In this document: positions 28,003-36,844 of the stretch, one piece after another | Position numbering within the stretch: position 1 is the stretch's first letter | Layout: the number at the start of each line of letters is the position of its first letter | Assembly: GCF_009873495.1 (NCBI RefSeq) | Contig: NZ_CP046704.1 | Span: 1 to 64,000 of the forward strand | Direction: 5' to 3' | Origin: Nostoc sp. ATCC 53789 | Lineage (GTDB): Bacteria; Cyanobacteriota; Cyanobacteriia; Cyanobacteriales; Nostocaceae | Length of the DNA: 64,000 nt | Made by a program: the position numbers and the translations under genes | The notes under the pieces: generated by a model | Database searches by the model: none | Seen by the model: only the letters and a program-made list of their open reading frames with translations | Told to the model about the DNA's origin: nothing

Positions 28003-30876
28003 TCCAAAAATTGAATCACGCTGATCATCAGGGGCAACAAACTGGTAAACGCACTCCCGATTTTCACGCTTGCCCAATCGACCAACATAATCCAACTTCA
28101 AATCAATTTTGGCAAGTAATTTCTGTGCGATCGCAACCGGGGTCAGTTTTTCAGAAATGGAAACATTCAAGTAATTCTTGATAACGTGCCGATGCGTTAC
28201 AGCCAGTGCCTTAAACTCCACCATCTTTTCGTCACTTCCCCGTAACTGAACGTCTGGTGTAAGAAACTGCAACAGATTCAGATTTTCCAGTAACAGTACA
28301 GCAGGCAATAACTGCCCCTTGTTAAAGTCAGGTTTCCAAATCGAATTCTCCCCAGCCTCTAACTGCGATGCAGCTCTTTTGGCATCACGGTTGGTCAGAA
28401 ACTCTCGCCCCAGCGTCAAATAATAGTGCATCCGCAATTGAGGATACCAGCCATCGTCATCTTTCTCCACAAGCTCAGGGGTAACATCAATTTCGTAGCG
28501 ACGGGATAATTCCGCCTTGCGCTGCTGATGTCGTTCGGTTTTCGTTTTCGCCCGTTTGTCTTGTAGCTTCTTGAGTTCAGCCCCAGAGAGTTCATCAGCT
28601 TGTGCGATCGCCTGACACTCAGCAGCATACAATTCAACAGATGCCGCTTTAACCGACTCGATTACTGCCCCACTCTCGTCATCATCAGCATCCGAGGCAT
28701 CGATAACGGTGTACCCATCCTCGACCAAACCCGCAAGCACAGATTCTCTATAGCGCCGCATCTCAACGTTAATCACAGAACCCCGCTTGCCCCAAGTCTG
28801 CAAAGATTCGGGCTGGAAGTTCTGGTCAATATAGCTGTAGTCGTCATTATCCGCCGCCGACAACAGCGCAATGTTCGCCTGTGTTGCAACGTGTTGACTT
28901 CTGAGCAATCCCCCTATGGATGTGGAACCATTGCCCACAACCGACATCCCCCACTCTCTGACCCAAATGTGACGGTCAACTGTTTCCCTAACCCTTGCCA
29001 ACATTTGACGCACAGAGTTAACCGGCTGCACTCCCTGAAAAATCCCCCATACACCATCAAAGTGTCCTTCAATGTCGATGGATACCCCAGTTTCAAGACT
29101 GGGTGAGGCGATAACTAAATCATACTCGGTCAGAATTTCGTTCAGGTGAGAAATACACCCCATAGCAGCATGAGAGGGGTCTGCAACAGATTCGCTGTCA
29201 ATTCTCAGTATTCGTAAGTGAGGGAATTTGCGGCGAAAACGTTCCTCAAGTGCCTGGGTTCCCCATTTTGACTTGGCTTTCTGAGCAGAGCAGCAGAGTA
29301 AATGATGTCCACCTTTAGAAATCGCTTTGTCCAACGCAGCAATGAGATTTTTCGGGTTATTGCCAGAGTAGTTGTAACAGTTGCCTGCTATGTGCCGATA
29401 ATTGTTGACGATGACGAATGGATTAAGCCGATATTCTCCAGCAAGTGATAAAACATACTTCACATCAGTATCGGACACATCAGCGCTTGATAGGTAAATC
29501 TTTCCCTGACTGCTGCCCAAAACATTTTGTACCAGTTGCTTGAGGTTTTTGAGAACGGACACACGCCGCTTTTGCACTTCTGTACCAGAGTTGAGCAAAT
29601 GCCAGAAAACTTGGTCACATTCATCAATAATAATCACATCATTTGACCAATCGTTAGGGTTGAATCGCGCCTGACTTTCTTGATGCAGTGAATCAACGCA
29701 CACCCCATATCCCAATAATGTGCCTGTTTCATTCGTGCGGACTTCGGTAACATAGTTAACACCAAAGCGATCGCATAATGCCTCACCAAGTTGAATCCGA
29801 TGGGTGATGATTAACACCCTACGTCCAAGGTCATGCGCTTTCGCCACCTCAGTAGACAGCCATTGGGTTTTACCCGTTCCCTTTGGCGCTTTGAGAACAA
29901 TCAGTTTTTCACCTTCGGGGACGAGAAGCTGGCCCAAGAATCTTTGATTGAGTGCGATCGCTGGCGGGTAAGTCAGCAGGGTGAACAGCTTGATTTCCCA
30001 CAACTCCAATGCAACAGCCGTATTATAAAGTCCGTCAAATGCCGGCTGCCCTTTGGCAACGATAAAATCATCAACCCCTTTCTCTGCACCTAACGGTAAA
30101 TCAATCACTCGCAGCGAACAGCCCTCGTTTACCAGCAACCGTCCCATACGACTGATAGCGGTTCTGACTCGCTGGACTGTCTCAGGTTTGTTGTCCTGGT
30201 CAAAGCAAATATTAACCTGTCTCCCCTGTGTTGCGAAATGTTTCAAGTCGGGGATGAGGTATGGTTTGCCATTAGTTGTACCGTACTCATCAGTAGGTGT
30301 GCGGTATCCAGCGTTGACACCGGGGATAGCGATCGCAGCATAACCAGCAGTCAGTAATGCCCCCGCTTTTTTGACCCCTTCGACAATTGTGACTGGTACG
30401 TTATGCCTCCAAACCCAGTGCCAGAAACCGCCAGGATGCTGTAAGTCTTCCTCAGTGATGGGAATGCCGCTACGATTGGAGACTTTCACCCAAATGCGAT
30501 TCGGCACTAGGAGGAAGAAAGCGCGTGTCTCTTCTCTGTAAGGATGTTCGTACTTGATAAACTTGTGGATCTTCTGGTGATCGCGTCGGGGATGGTCAGG
30601 TTTGAAACAGCCCCACATCATTAGGACGTAGTTGTTGAGCGGGTCAACGCCACTGCACCACCAGCCGCCTAATTCAATGTGCTGGTACTTCTTTAAATCG
30701 CGATCGCGCAGTCGTCCATCATTACGACGGGAGATTTTGGGACTGTAGAGCAAGTATTCGTAAGGTAAAGTTCTGTAGAGCGATCGCACATTTAAGTGAA
30801 ATATTTCTTCGTCAACACCACTGAAGAGCCATTCTTGTAAGTGTTTGAAGTGAGAATCAGATTCGATTATACGCAT
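27655..30876 (-). CDS. CyRepA1-family plasmid replication protein (DUF3854 + helicase)
   Basis: About 1073 residues from ATG 30876 (a GTG at 30915 would add 13). The N-terminal third carries DUF3854, a Toprim-like module (VTIVEGVKKAGALLTAGYAA, then NICFDQDNKPET about 150-260). The middle is a P-loop helicase with Walker A APKGTGKTQWLS (about 329-340), a DEAD-like VIIIDECDQVFWHLL (about 412-426), and later SPSLETGVSID and QMLARVRE motifs. This layout is that of CyRepA1, the replication initiator of cyanobacterial plasmids such as pSYSA. Presence of the gene suggests the window is, or contains, a plasmid. No iteron origin was recognised nearby. It converges with the toxin gene. Confidence 0.88.
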   Translation of the reverse strand: MRIIESDSHFKHLQEWLFSGVDEEIFHLNVRSLYRTLPYEYLLYSPKISRRNDGRLRDRDLKKYQHIELGGWWCSGVDPLNNYVLMMWGCFKPDHPRRDHQKIHKFIKYEHPYREETRAFFLLVPNRIWVKVSNRSGIPITEEDLQHPGGFWHWVWRHNVPVTIVEGVKKAGALLTAGYAAIAIPGVNAGYRTPTDEYGTTNGKPYLIPDLKHFATQGRQVNICFDQDNKPETVQRVRTAISRMGRLLVNEGCSLRVIDLPLGAEKGVDDFIVAKGQPAFDGLYNTAVALELWEIKLFTLLTYPPAIALNQRFLGQLLVPEGEKLIVLKAPKGTGKTQWLSTEVAKAHDLGRRVLIITHRIQLGEALCDRFGVNYVTEVRTNETGTLLGYGVCVDSLHQESQARFNPNDWSNDVIIIDECDQVFWHLLNSGTEVQKRRVSVLKNLKQLVQNVLGSSQGKIYLSSADVSDTDVKYVLSLAGEYRLNPFVIVNNYRHIAGNCYNYSGNNPKNLIAALDKAISKGGHHLLCCSAQKAKSKWGTQALEERFRRKFPHLRILRIDSESVADPSHAAMGCISHLNEILTEYDLVIASPSLETGVSIDIEGHFDGVWGIFQGVQPVNSVRQMLARVRETVDRHIWVREWGMSVVGNGSTSIGGLLRSQHVATQANIALLSAADNDDYSYIDQNFQPESLQTWGKRGSVINVEMRRYRESVLAGLVEDGYTVIDASDADDDESGAVIESVKAASVELYAAECQAIAQADELSGAELKKLQDKRAKTKTERHQQRKAELSRRYEIDVTPELVEKDDDGWYPQLRMHYYLTLGREFLTNRDAKRAASQLEAGENSIWKPDFNKGQLLPAVLLLENLNLLQFLTPDVQLRGSDEKMVEFKALAVTHRHVIKNYLNVSISEKLTPVAIAQKLLAKIDLKLDYVGRLGKRENRECVYQFVAPDDQRDSIFGQWLNRDEALNRESVSVMNNIVLTTPVSDTTPIDIPQTVTQVENPVAQGWKGLKLKMQQGLDNAGHFYQQLVSTIGKAIGVADGEPYWNGYLGQWQVWVKFADECRSVVCDWLVAV

Positions 30877-30943
30877 ATTCCCTCTGTTTTTTGACGCATG
30901 GAAATGAAGCGGCACTATGGGTCATGCCGCTTTGAGACTCTTT

Positions 30944-31023
30944 TAGACTTGAGAAAGGGAAAAGCTTAAAGGGTAAGGGTTAAAGGAGTGAGAACAATTC
31001 CTTTCCCCTTTGCCCTTTCCCCC
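30944..31023. repeat. AAGGG/CCCTTT inverted purine-pyrimidine repeat
   Basis: Runs such as AAAGGGTAAGGGTTAAAGG are followed by TTTCCCCTTTGCCCTTTCCC and can pair into a long imperfect hairpin. It lies between the repA gene start and the AlkB gene stop. Similar stretches occur at 35908-35995 and in the dispersed repeats at 2698 and 5341. It may act as a terminator for the minus-strand gene row; that is inference. Confidence 0.45.
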
Positions 31024-31629
31024 TTACCCCTCTCGTCTCCCGCCTGTGTGCGGTCGAAACGTGAGATTAATTCGCGTGCTAACTACTTTGTTGGTTTTGG
31101 GGACTTGGTGCAGATGAGTAGACTGACAGCCAGGGTGCATCACAAGCAAGCTCCCGTGTTCCAGCCAGAAATCTGTTGGTTTGCCATCTCTCGGTTTGAT
31201 TTGGAATTTGCGAACACCACCGAGGCTCAGGGAAGCGATCGCAGGGTTGAATCCCATCGATGCTTCGTTGTCAGCGTGCCAACCAATCGAATCCTGTCCA
31301 CTGCGGTATTGATTTCCGATGACGATGCGGAATTTGTAACCTGTCAACGCAGTGATTCTGTCCCGTAAGTTAGCCAGACTGTCTGTCCAAGTCAGGGGTT
31401 TTAAAAACACGCTATTTGAGTAAAGGTAATCACATCCGGCATCACCGTAAATGCACTCCAAGCGGGGGACAGGCATTGTTTTACCCGCGATCCTGATTTG
31501 ATTCTGTTGCCACTCCAGTTTCAGACAGTGTTGGTAGAGTTCGTTTGCTTGTTCAAGGCTTAAGAAATCGGGGTAGTAGATGACTGGTAAAACTGGCATT
31601 GATTCAGTGAATAAATTGAGTTGTCGCAT
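31024..31629 (-). CDS. AlkB-like 2OG-Fe(II) dioxygenase
   Basis: AlkB-like enzymes oxidatively demethylate alkylated nucleic-acid bases using Fe(II) and 2-oxoglutarate. The ~201-residue protein shows the iron ligands in SIGWHADNEASMG (HxD), a later His in the STHLHQVP stretch, and the 2OG-binding Arg in RINLTFR. An N-terminal PVLPVIYYPDFLSLEQANEL is typical of the family. ATG 31629 is preferred: GGAG lies 9 bases upstream. AlkB homologues are frequent on cyanobacterial plasmids and could repair plasmid DNA or RNA. Confidence 0.9.
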   Translation of the reverse strand: MRQLNLFTESMPVLPVIYYPDFLSLEQANELYQHCLKLEWQQNQIRIAGKTMPVPRLECIYGDAGCDYLYSNSVFLKPLTWTDSLANLRDRITALTGYKFRIVIGNQYRSGQDSIGWHADNEASMGFNPAIASLSLGGVRKFQIKPRDGKPTDFWLEHGSLLVMHPGCQSTHLHQVPKTNKVVSTRINLTFRPHTGGRREG

Positions 31630-31698
31630 GGTACTTTTCTCCAATAAAAGAAAGTATTCTGAAGACAATTGCTGTTAGTTTTGGTTGGTGAGAAGACT

Positions 31699-31977
31699 TC
31701 ATGTTTGTTGAGATACTTGCTCCCAATACTCAACAACAAAATCATGAGCTTGCTGTAACACTTGGGGGAGTAAAAATAACGGGACTTCCCAAGCTGCAAT
31801 CACACCACCAGCGAAACATTCTGCAAGTTCAACCCGAATACACTCTGGTAAATTACTCTCTAAAAACTTAAGTGAATGATCTTCGTTATCTGGTAGCTGA
31901 ACAAAAAAATAATCGTCGTGCATAATATCAGCAACAAGACCATATTTTTCTGCCAAAGTTTTTCGTAGAGTGTTCAT
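31699..31977 (-). CDS. Hypothetical protein (92 aa)
   Basis: Begins MNTLRKTLAEKYGLVADIMH and ends HDFVVEYWEQVSQQT. The composition is ordinary soluble protein with a mixed alpha/beta pattern and an acidic character. I do not recognise a family. It sits in a row of minus-strand plasmid-type genes between the AlkB-like and KilA-N genes, 25 bases after the stop of the latter, so cotranscription is likely. Confidence 0.6.
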   Translation of the reverse strand: MNTLRKTLAEKYGLVADIMHDDYFFVQLPDNEDHSLKFLESNLPECIRVELAECFAGGVIAAWEVPLFLLPQVLQQAHDFVVEYWEQVSQQT

Positions 31978-32002
31978 AATTGTTGTTGAGTTAGGTAGGG
32001 AA

Positions 32003-32803
32003 TTATTGAGAGATGACTTTTACTATTTCGGGCAACCACCGCAGTTGAAAAACAGTTTGGTTTGAAGATTTGGCAACTGCGGGAACCATCCGCCCCCATT
32101 GCTTACCAGATTCAGTAGGACGATAGGGAATTTTCTTGTCATCAGTTCTGTATTGCAGTCCAGAATTTAGTAAGCAGTGGTTAACAGCCCGTGCAGACAT
32201 TCCCACTACCTCACCGATTTGTGTTGGGTTGAGAAATGCGTCCTCTGCAACATTTGTTTGAGCGATGGCAGTTTTTAGTTCATCTGCTGCTGGCTTAAGT
32301 GCGGGGTTGACTTTTGTGGCAGCATTAACTGCTAACTGGGCAGTGAGGGATTTGTCTAGTCCAGCAAATTCCCCCAACATCATTGCTAACTGTGCGGCTT
32401 CGTGGGATGGGGCTAATGTATGTGGTGATTCTTGCTGTAATACTTGCTCTACTTGGGTTGAGAGCATCACTTTCATCAAAGTTCTATTAGCCCAGATGCG
32501 GAATTCGACAGAAACCCATCGAGCTAAATCAATGGCGATTTCTGGGTGAATCCAAGTGCTTTGTTCACTTCCATATCCCTGGATATCTATCACCAATAAC
32601 GATATGAGGATCTTCATATCGTTAGAAAGTGCTTGCAAATACTGCTTTGTAGACTTTAGCTTCGTGTAATCAGCCAAGAATTTCCCGTTAGCTTTGCACA
32701 TCTGACTTGCATTCACGTAGCCCTTGGGTACAACATATTTACCTATTTCTCCATCTTGGGGCATTTGGTTAATTTCTGAGTCGTACCAAAAATGTGTCAA
32801 CAT
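32003..32803 (-). CDS. KilA-N domain protein
   Basis: The 266-residue protein has an N-terminal KilA-N domain (about residues 1-115): YVNASQMCKANGKFLADYTK, then GSEQSTWIHPEIAIDLARWV. KilA-N is a DNA-binding domain of phages, viruses and plasmids. The C-terminal part carries a second putative winged-helix segment (LNPTQIGEVVGMSARAVNHC). It is likely a transcriptional or antirepressor-like regulator of the mobile replicon. It lies downstream of the DUF1392 gene on the same strand with a 34-base gap. Confidence 0.85.
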   Translation of the reverse strand: MLTHFWYDSEINQMPQDGEIGKYVVPKGYVNASQMCKANGKFLADYTKLKSTKQYLQALSNDMKILISLLVIDIQGYGSEQSTWIHPEIAIDLARWVSVEFRIWANRTLMKVMLSTQVEQVLQQESPHTLAPSHEAAQLAMMLGEFAGLDKSLTAQLAVNAATKVNPALKPAADELKTAIAQTNVAEDAFLNPTQIGEVVGMSARAVNHCLLNSGLQYRTDDKKIPYRPTESGKQWGRMVPAVAKSSNQTVFQLRWLPEIVKVISQ

Positions 32804-32837
32804 GATTCATTCCCTGGGTATTAAACAAATAATTGAT

Positions 32838-33296
32838 TCAGGCATTCACACGCACTAAACTTTTTTCACCAATTAATGAGAAACGATTCGATATAGTTGG
32901 TGTTTTAATTAACGTTGGTGACATCAATTCAACAAGGTAAAACCAAGAATTATGCACCAGCGCAATCCCCAAAATCAGCCGTTGCTTTGTTCCTTTGTCG
33001 TGAGAACAGAGGATTACTCTTTCGCCCAGAACGAAAGCAGGTTTTTGCACCTTGATGGCTTCTAACTCTCCAGTTCCAATGATTTGGTTTTGTGTAGCGT
33101 GGAGTATTTCTTTACCGCAATCAATTGAATAAATCCAACATTCGTGTTTCCATTGCATACCGCAGCAGTAACCGAACGTTCTTGTTGTGCGGAGAAAAAC
33201 TCTCTCCAGTAAATTAACTGCAATCGGTGGAATTGTTTCGCGCCAAGGTGGAGAGATATACCAGATTGTTTTCAGTGTGTTAATGTGGTCAATCAT
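32838..33296 (-). CDS. DUF1392 family protein
   Basis: The 152-residue protein matches DUF1392, a cyanobacterial family: IWYISPPWRETIPPIAVNLL near the N-terminus, then TFGYCCGMQWKHECWIY, and GIALVHNSWFYLVELM near the C-terminus. Its biochemical role is not known. Its start overlaps the stop of the upstream HTH gene by 4 bases (ATGA type), so the two are translationally coupled. A decayed relative lies at 5991-6268. Confidence 0.8.
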   Translation of the reverse strand: MIDHINTLKTIWYISPPWRETIPPIAVNLLERVFLRTTRTFGYCCGMQWKHECWIYSIDCGKEILHATQNQIIGTGELEAIKVQKPAFVLGERVILCSHDKGTKQRLILGIALVHNSWFYLVELMSPTLIKTPTISNRFSLIGEKSLVRVNA

Positions 33297-33691
33297 GCGA
33301 GTTTCCCCACTAAATATTCGATCTTCTCTTTATCAATGGCAGCAATGCGGTTTTTAATGCGTTGAGGTGGATTCTGAAGAAATCGTTTTAAGTCTTTACT
33401 CTTGATTTGGTGATATCTTCCAGAGCGTCGAGTTGTGCGTATCCATCCTTTTTTTACCCAAGTCCAAACAGTAGCCGAATTGAGTTGTAAAACCCTGGCG
33501 ATTTCGCAGCAGTTGTAGTTATCAAGGATTGGACGTGCGGAGTATCCTAAAAAGCGCAATTTGTTTTGAATAGCTGATGTTGAGCGTGTGTATCCTCTTC
33601 TCTTTAGCCGATACGCTATTTGTTTGACAGTGTAAAGACAAGCCATTTCTTCAATGATTCCGAGTTCTTCATCAGTCCATTTGATACTCAT
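33293..33691 (-). CDS. Helix-turn-helix DNA-binding protein
   Basis: The 132-residue basic protein begins with a SANT/Myb-like segment (SIKWTDEELGIIEEMACLYT, then VKQIAYRLKRRGYTRS). A MerR/excisionase-like HTH follows (CCEIARVLQLNSATVWTWVK, then KGWIRTTRRSGRYHQI about residues 60-95). It is a probable regulator of the plasmid-like gene row. Both ends overlap neighbours by 4 bases: upstream the 36-aa ORF, downstream DUF1392. That makes a coupled unit. Confidence 0.75.
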   Translation of the reverse strand: MSIKWTDEELGIIEEMACLYTVKQIAYRLKRRGYTRSTSAIQNKLRFLGYSARPILDNYNCCEIARVLQLNSATVWTWVKKGWIRTTRRSGRYHQIKSKDLKRFLQNPPQRIKNRIAAIDKEKIEYLVGKLA

Positions 33692-33798
33692 CTGATTACC
33701 TGCCCTATTTGTGCAGATTTAGTAGAAGATTGTTCTTGAACAATCTGAGCGTTGATAGATTCAAATTCCACTTGAAAGATGTTCATATCTGTGGACAT
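33688..33798 (-). CDS. Small hypothetical protein (36 aa), coupled to the HTH gene
   Basis: The ORF MSTDMNIFQVEFESINAQIV ends QIGQVIR, with its TGA overlapping the ATG of the HTH gene at 33691. The overlap and reading-frame continuity argue for translation. No family is recognised. It may serve mainly as a leader ORF for coupling. Confidence 0.4.
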   Translation of the reverse strand: MSTDMNIFQVEFESINAQIVQEQSSTKSAQIGQVIR

Positions 33799-33818
33799 TG
33801 CCCCAGTGTTGTAGCGGT

Positions 33819-33917
33819 CTACGTGTGCTGTTTAATTGCGGATTGGTTCAGCCCATCAGGGATATCAATGTGTGCTTCACTGATGATTTTTTCAACTACT
33901 GTGACAATGACTTTCAT
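33819..33917 (-). CDS. Small hypothetical protein (32 aa)
   Basis: The ORF MKVIVTVVEKIISEAHIDIP ends SAIKQHT. A GAGG lies 8 bases upstream of the ATG, a better ribosome site than many nearby genes have. It precedes the 36-aa ORF by 20 bases. Function unknown. The interval from here to 34000 holds no other gene. Confidence 0.4.
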   Translation of the reverse strand: MKVIVTVVEKIISEAHIDIPDGLNQSAIKQHT

Positions 33918-34000
33918 GGTTAATTCCTCTGATGTTGAGAATTCAGGAGCCAGGAGTCAGAATTCAGAATTATTCTGAATTCTGACTTCTGACTTTTGAT

Positions 34001-34843
34001 TTACACTGCTCCGGCTTTTGCTGTTTGTAACTGCTGCATCCATGCGTTGATTGCTGTTAATTCATCAGCACCCTTAGCAACAGCATCAACAACCTGATTT
34101 TGATATGAAGACTCAGCATGATTAGGATATTCACACTTGCCTGCTGCCCAAGCCAAACACATGGTTTTGATTAGTTCATTAATCTGGTTAATATCAAGTA
34201 GACTTGGGCGGTCAACATCCTGAAATTGCAACCACTCTTTGACTAAATCAAGAGGATAATCAAGTAAAGTGCGAATATTTTTAACTCGCAAGTCTTGAGG
34301 ATGTACTGGTTGAGGAACTACACTAAGTTTTGGTGGAGTCAGTGGGGGTTCGGGAATCGAGTTTGAAGTTGCACCCAATAGAGATTGGATGTCACGAATG
34401 ATAGTTGCCCAATTCAAATCTCTACTCCATTCCCTGTAAATCTTGGTTTTGGTTGCAGCATCGTAAAGGTTACAGAAAACCGTGTTCTCGTCGCCAGCAT
34501 TAGCGACAATAATCAATGGTTTGGAGAAATCTTGGATTAATGAGGCAGCTAAAAGGAAGCTTTTGGCAAAATTGGTTTCAATACCAGTTCTCACTACATA
34601 AAGTTCATCGGCACTGACAACAATATCGAGTTTGAGATTGTCCTTGCCTTTAAATTCTTTAGTCGTCAATCTCAGTTCAGACAAATACCCGGTTAATGCT
34701 CTTTGGACAACAGGGATTTTCTTATCTTGGTTGATATTGAACTTGTACCAAACGTAAGATTCTCCATCTACTTCCCCCTGGTTGACAAATAAATAGATGG
34801 GTTCTGGAGGGTTGCATAAACCTAGTTTGATTTCAGTAACCAT
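34001..34843 (-). CDS. Plasmid-type hypothetical protein (280 aa)
   Basis: The N-terminal ~165 residues are mixed alpha/beta (VNQGEVDGESYVWYKFNINQ, KLDIVVSADELYVVRTGIET). A Pro-rich linker follows (PEPPLTPPKLSVVPQP, about 165-185). The C-terminal helical domain contains LVKEWLQFQDVDRPSLLDIN. No catalytic motif or named family was recognised. It is a member of the minus-strand plasmid-like row; its own start follows a 110-base gap, so it may have its own promoter. Confidence 0.65.
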   Translation of the reverse strand: MVTEIKLGLCNPPEPIYLFVNQGEVDGESYVWYKFNINQDKKIPVVQRALTGYLSELRLTTKEFKGKDNLKLDIVVSADELYVVRTGIETNFAKSFLLAASLIQDFSKPLIIVANAGDENTVFCNLYDAATKTKIYREWSRDLNWATIIRDIQSLLGATSNSIPEPPLTPPKLSVVPQPVHPQDLRVKNIRTLLDYPLDLVKEWLQFQDVDRPSLLDINQINELIKTMCLAWAAGKCEYPNHAESSYQNQVVDAVAKGADELTAINAWMQQLQTAKAGAV

Positions 34844-34955
34844 ATTTTGTTGGGGTATGTGATAATTAGTGGTTTGTAGCGTAAACTTTCAGTGCTTTAC
34901 GATTGCTTGAAGAAAAGCTGATATTCAAGCAATCGCTTTTTTACTAAACAGAAAG

Positions 34956-35333
34956 TTATCGATTCTGCTCTAACTCCCATTGCAGATAAGTCAAAGCAGT
35001 TTGAGCATCAGCAATGTTTAAATCAGGTTGATATCCCTCGTCCAACAGTTGTTTGTAGTTTGGGTGCGTAGCAATAAGGGATATCAGGGTTTGGGCTTGT
35101 TCAACTAAGTGGTGGAGATGTGGGTTAGACATTTCAATGCCCAACCTGGAACATAAATCTTCCGCTTTCACACCCCTAATTCCTGGCTCAATCTCCGTCT
35201 CTAATTCTTCAAGCAGAGATTGAAAATCTGGGTGTTCATCATTAATTTCAAACTCAATCAAATCTGCGCTCTGTGTAACGACAGTTGCCCAATTAGGTAA
35301 TGTCTGTGGAATGGTTTTTGCGTAAAGTTTCAT
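34956..35333 (-). CDS. Hypothetical protein (125 aa)
   Basis: An acidic protein starting MKLYAKTIPQTLPNWATVVT and ending ALTYLQWELEQNR. It has a DLIEFEINDEHPDF segment and a helical C-terminal half. No recognised domain. It is in the same direction as its neighbours, with 24 bases between its start and the stop of the 67-aa gene. Confidence 0.55.
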   Translation of the reverse strand: MKLYAKTIPQTLPNWATVVTQSADLIEFEINDEHPDFQSLLEELETEIEPGIRGVKAEDLCSRLGIEMSNPHLHHLVEQAQTLISLIATHPNYKQLLDEGYQPDLNIADAQTALTYLQWELEQNR

Positions 35334-35357
35334 AATTGGTTCCTCTTCGATTAATAG

Positions 35358-35561
35358 CTAAAAATCCTCGGCAATCTCCAACAAAAAACCGCGTCCCGTA
35401 TTCTGTACTTGCACCAATTCTCTATCTAGTAGTGTTTGAATTACTGAATCGGAGAATTGAAATTGCAAACGGTGCAGAGGAACACAACCACCGCAAAGTC
35501 GAATCGAACGCAGCAAATGATTGGCTCTGCGGTCAAAACCGGGGTCAACCGTTTTAGGCAT
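35358..35561 (-). CDS. Hypothetical protein (67 aa)
   Basis: Starts MPKTVDPGFDRRANHLLRSI and ends GRGFLLEIAEDF. The C-terminal half (FSDSVIQTLLDRELVQVQNT) resembles a small winged-helix-like module, but this is weak. Its start overlaps the stop of the 108-aa gene by 8 bases, which supports translation as part of the same unit. Confidence 0.5.
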   Translation of the reverse strand: MPKTVDPGFDRRANHLLRSIRLCGGCVPLHRLQFQFSDSVIQTLLDRELVQVQNTGRGFLLEIAEDF

Positions 35562-35880
35562 TTGTGAAACCTCCGGTTAATACGATTAACTGTTGTTGCA
35601 GAATTGTTATTTGCTGTTGGTAAAACTTAATCTCTGCGGTAATTTCTGAGAATAATTCTTCTGGTGTGAGCGGTTTAATTTGATCCTCTTTCAAGTACGA
35701 TATTTCATCAGAATTCTTGTTAGGCATCAGAGCATAACGCCAACCATCATCAAATTGTTCAGCTAATTCTGTACCAGATGGGTAGTAGTAAAGTCCCAGA
35801 ATTGTGCCTTGTTCTGTACGCTGTTCCAAAGCAAAGCGAGGGTAGCCCCAGTGTTGAGGGATTGATATTATTGGTTGCAT
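35554..35880 (-). CDS. Hypothetical protein (108 aa)
   Basis: Starts MQPIISIPQHWGYPRFALEQ and includes LGLYYYPSGTELAEQFDDGW, then a C-terminal coiled-coil-like KFYQQQITILQQQLIVL. A small beta domain followed by an amphipathic helix is suggested. No family recognised. The stop overlaps the next gene's start by 8 bases. Upstream, 35908-35995 holds an AAGGG/CCCTTT inverted repeat. Confidence 0.55.
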   Translation of the reverse strand: MQPIISIPQHWGYPRFALEQRTEQGTILGLYYYPSGTELAEQFDDGWRYALMPNKNSDEISYLKEDQIKPLTPEELFSEITAEIKFYQQQITILQQQLIVLTGGFTNA

Positions 35881-36003
35881 TGATTTAATTGAGGATTGGT
35901 GAATAAATAATTAGGGAAAGGGGGAAAGGGCAAAGGGGAAGGGAATGAAGAAATTTACCTTTCCCCCTTACCCTTTAACCTTTTCCCAGGCGAAGCCCAA
36001 GAC

Positions 36004-36754
36004 TTACGCTGTTACTAACTCCGCTTTTTCCAGCAGGCGCTGCAATTTATTGCCAGTTAGCTGTTCTAACGGTTGCTCTAAAAAATATTCATCAAAAATG
36101 GATTTACTATCAGTAGACACATCTGCCATCGACAGCGATCGCACTGCATCATAGACCGAGTTAGAAAACTGCTGCTGACCTGAATAACCCTGAATCACCC
36201 ACCAGTCACCGTTAATGCATCCGACTTGCCCCAGTTTCACGCCGTTGTCGTTGTAAATGCCATCATCGAGAATTTCAAACCCACAATTCTGGCACTCGTT
36301 GAAGATATGCACCATGATTTGGTTTTCAGTTGTGGGGGGTGTTGCAAGTTGTTCCTGCACAGGTAATGAGCCATCTTTATAGTGAGTGCAGATGAAGCGA
36401 TCGCAACGCATTAGAGTGTTGGCACGGAATATTTCTTTATCGTTAACCATTACTACCCAGCGTTGGGTTAAATGGTTGTCGTCATGGCTGATGCTGGCTA
36501 TCAGTTTGTCATCAGCGTAATATTCGTGATGGTCAAACGAGATTTCGACTATTGTGAGGGGTTCGGGAGCTACGGCTTGGGCTTGGTCAGCGATGTAGCT
36601 GTCGAGTTCGGCTTGAGCGAGGGCTTGTTCGTCGGGGGCAGCAGGGGTGAGTTTCTGAATCTTGCTTGCTTGATAGTTAACAATGGCGGAAATCCACGCA
36701 TCCTTACAGCGTTTGTCGCTTACTTCGACTGTACAGGCGATTTCGCTGTAGATT
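36004..36754 (-). CDS. Plasmid-type hypothetical protein, 3' exon (gene split by group II intron)
   Basis: The frame runs upstream of its ATG at 36450 to the group II intron edge at 36754, reading IYSEIACTVEVSDKRCKDAW at the junction. Joined to the 5' exon at 38944-39005 it gives 813 bases, exactly 270 codons plus stop. The protein contains SDKRCKDAWISAIVNYQASK and RWVVMVNDKEIFRANTLM, then a Cys pair (CQNC), and ends LQRLLEKAELVTA. No family name is recognised. If the intron does not splice, translation from the internal ATG at 36450 could still yield 148 residues. Confidence 0.75.
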
Positions 36755-36795
36755 GGTTGAGTCGATGGGTGGTATTATCCACCGCACCTCTCATT

Positions 36796-36830
36796 TAGAT
36801 CCGGACGTGCCCATTTCTGTGCATCCGGCT
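36796..36830 (-). ncRNA. Group II intron domain V
   Basis: The 35-nt minus-strand hairpin starts GAGCCGGATGCACAG and ends GTCCGGATCT, closing with a GAAA-like tetraloop region. The stem pairs AGCCGGATG with the CGTCCGGATCT side. The position about 40 bases from the intron 3' end, followed by a domain-VI-like stem, is canonical. Confidence 0.8.
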
Positions 36831-36844
36831 CCCGATGTTCTTGG

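Noticed and set aside
30877..31023. Iteron-type replication origin beside the repA start
   Set aside because: The AAGGG/CCCTT blocks form an inverted, not a direct, repeat and recur elsewhere, so there is no specific support for an origin.
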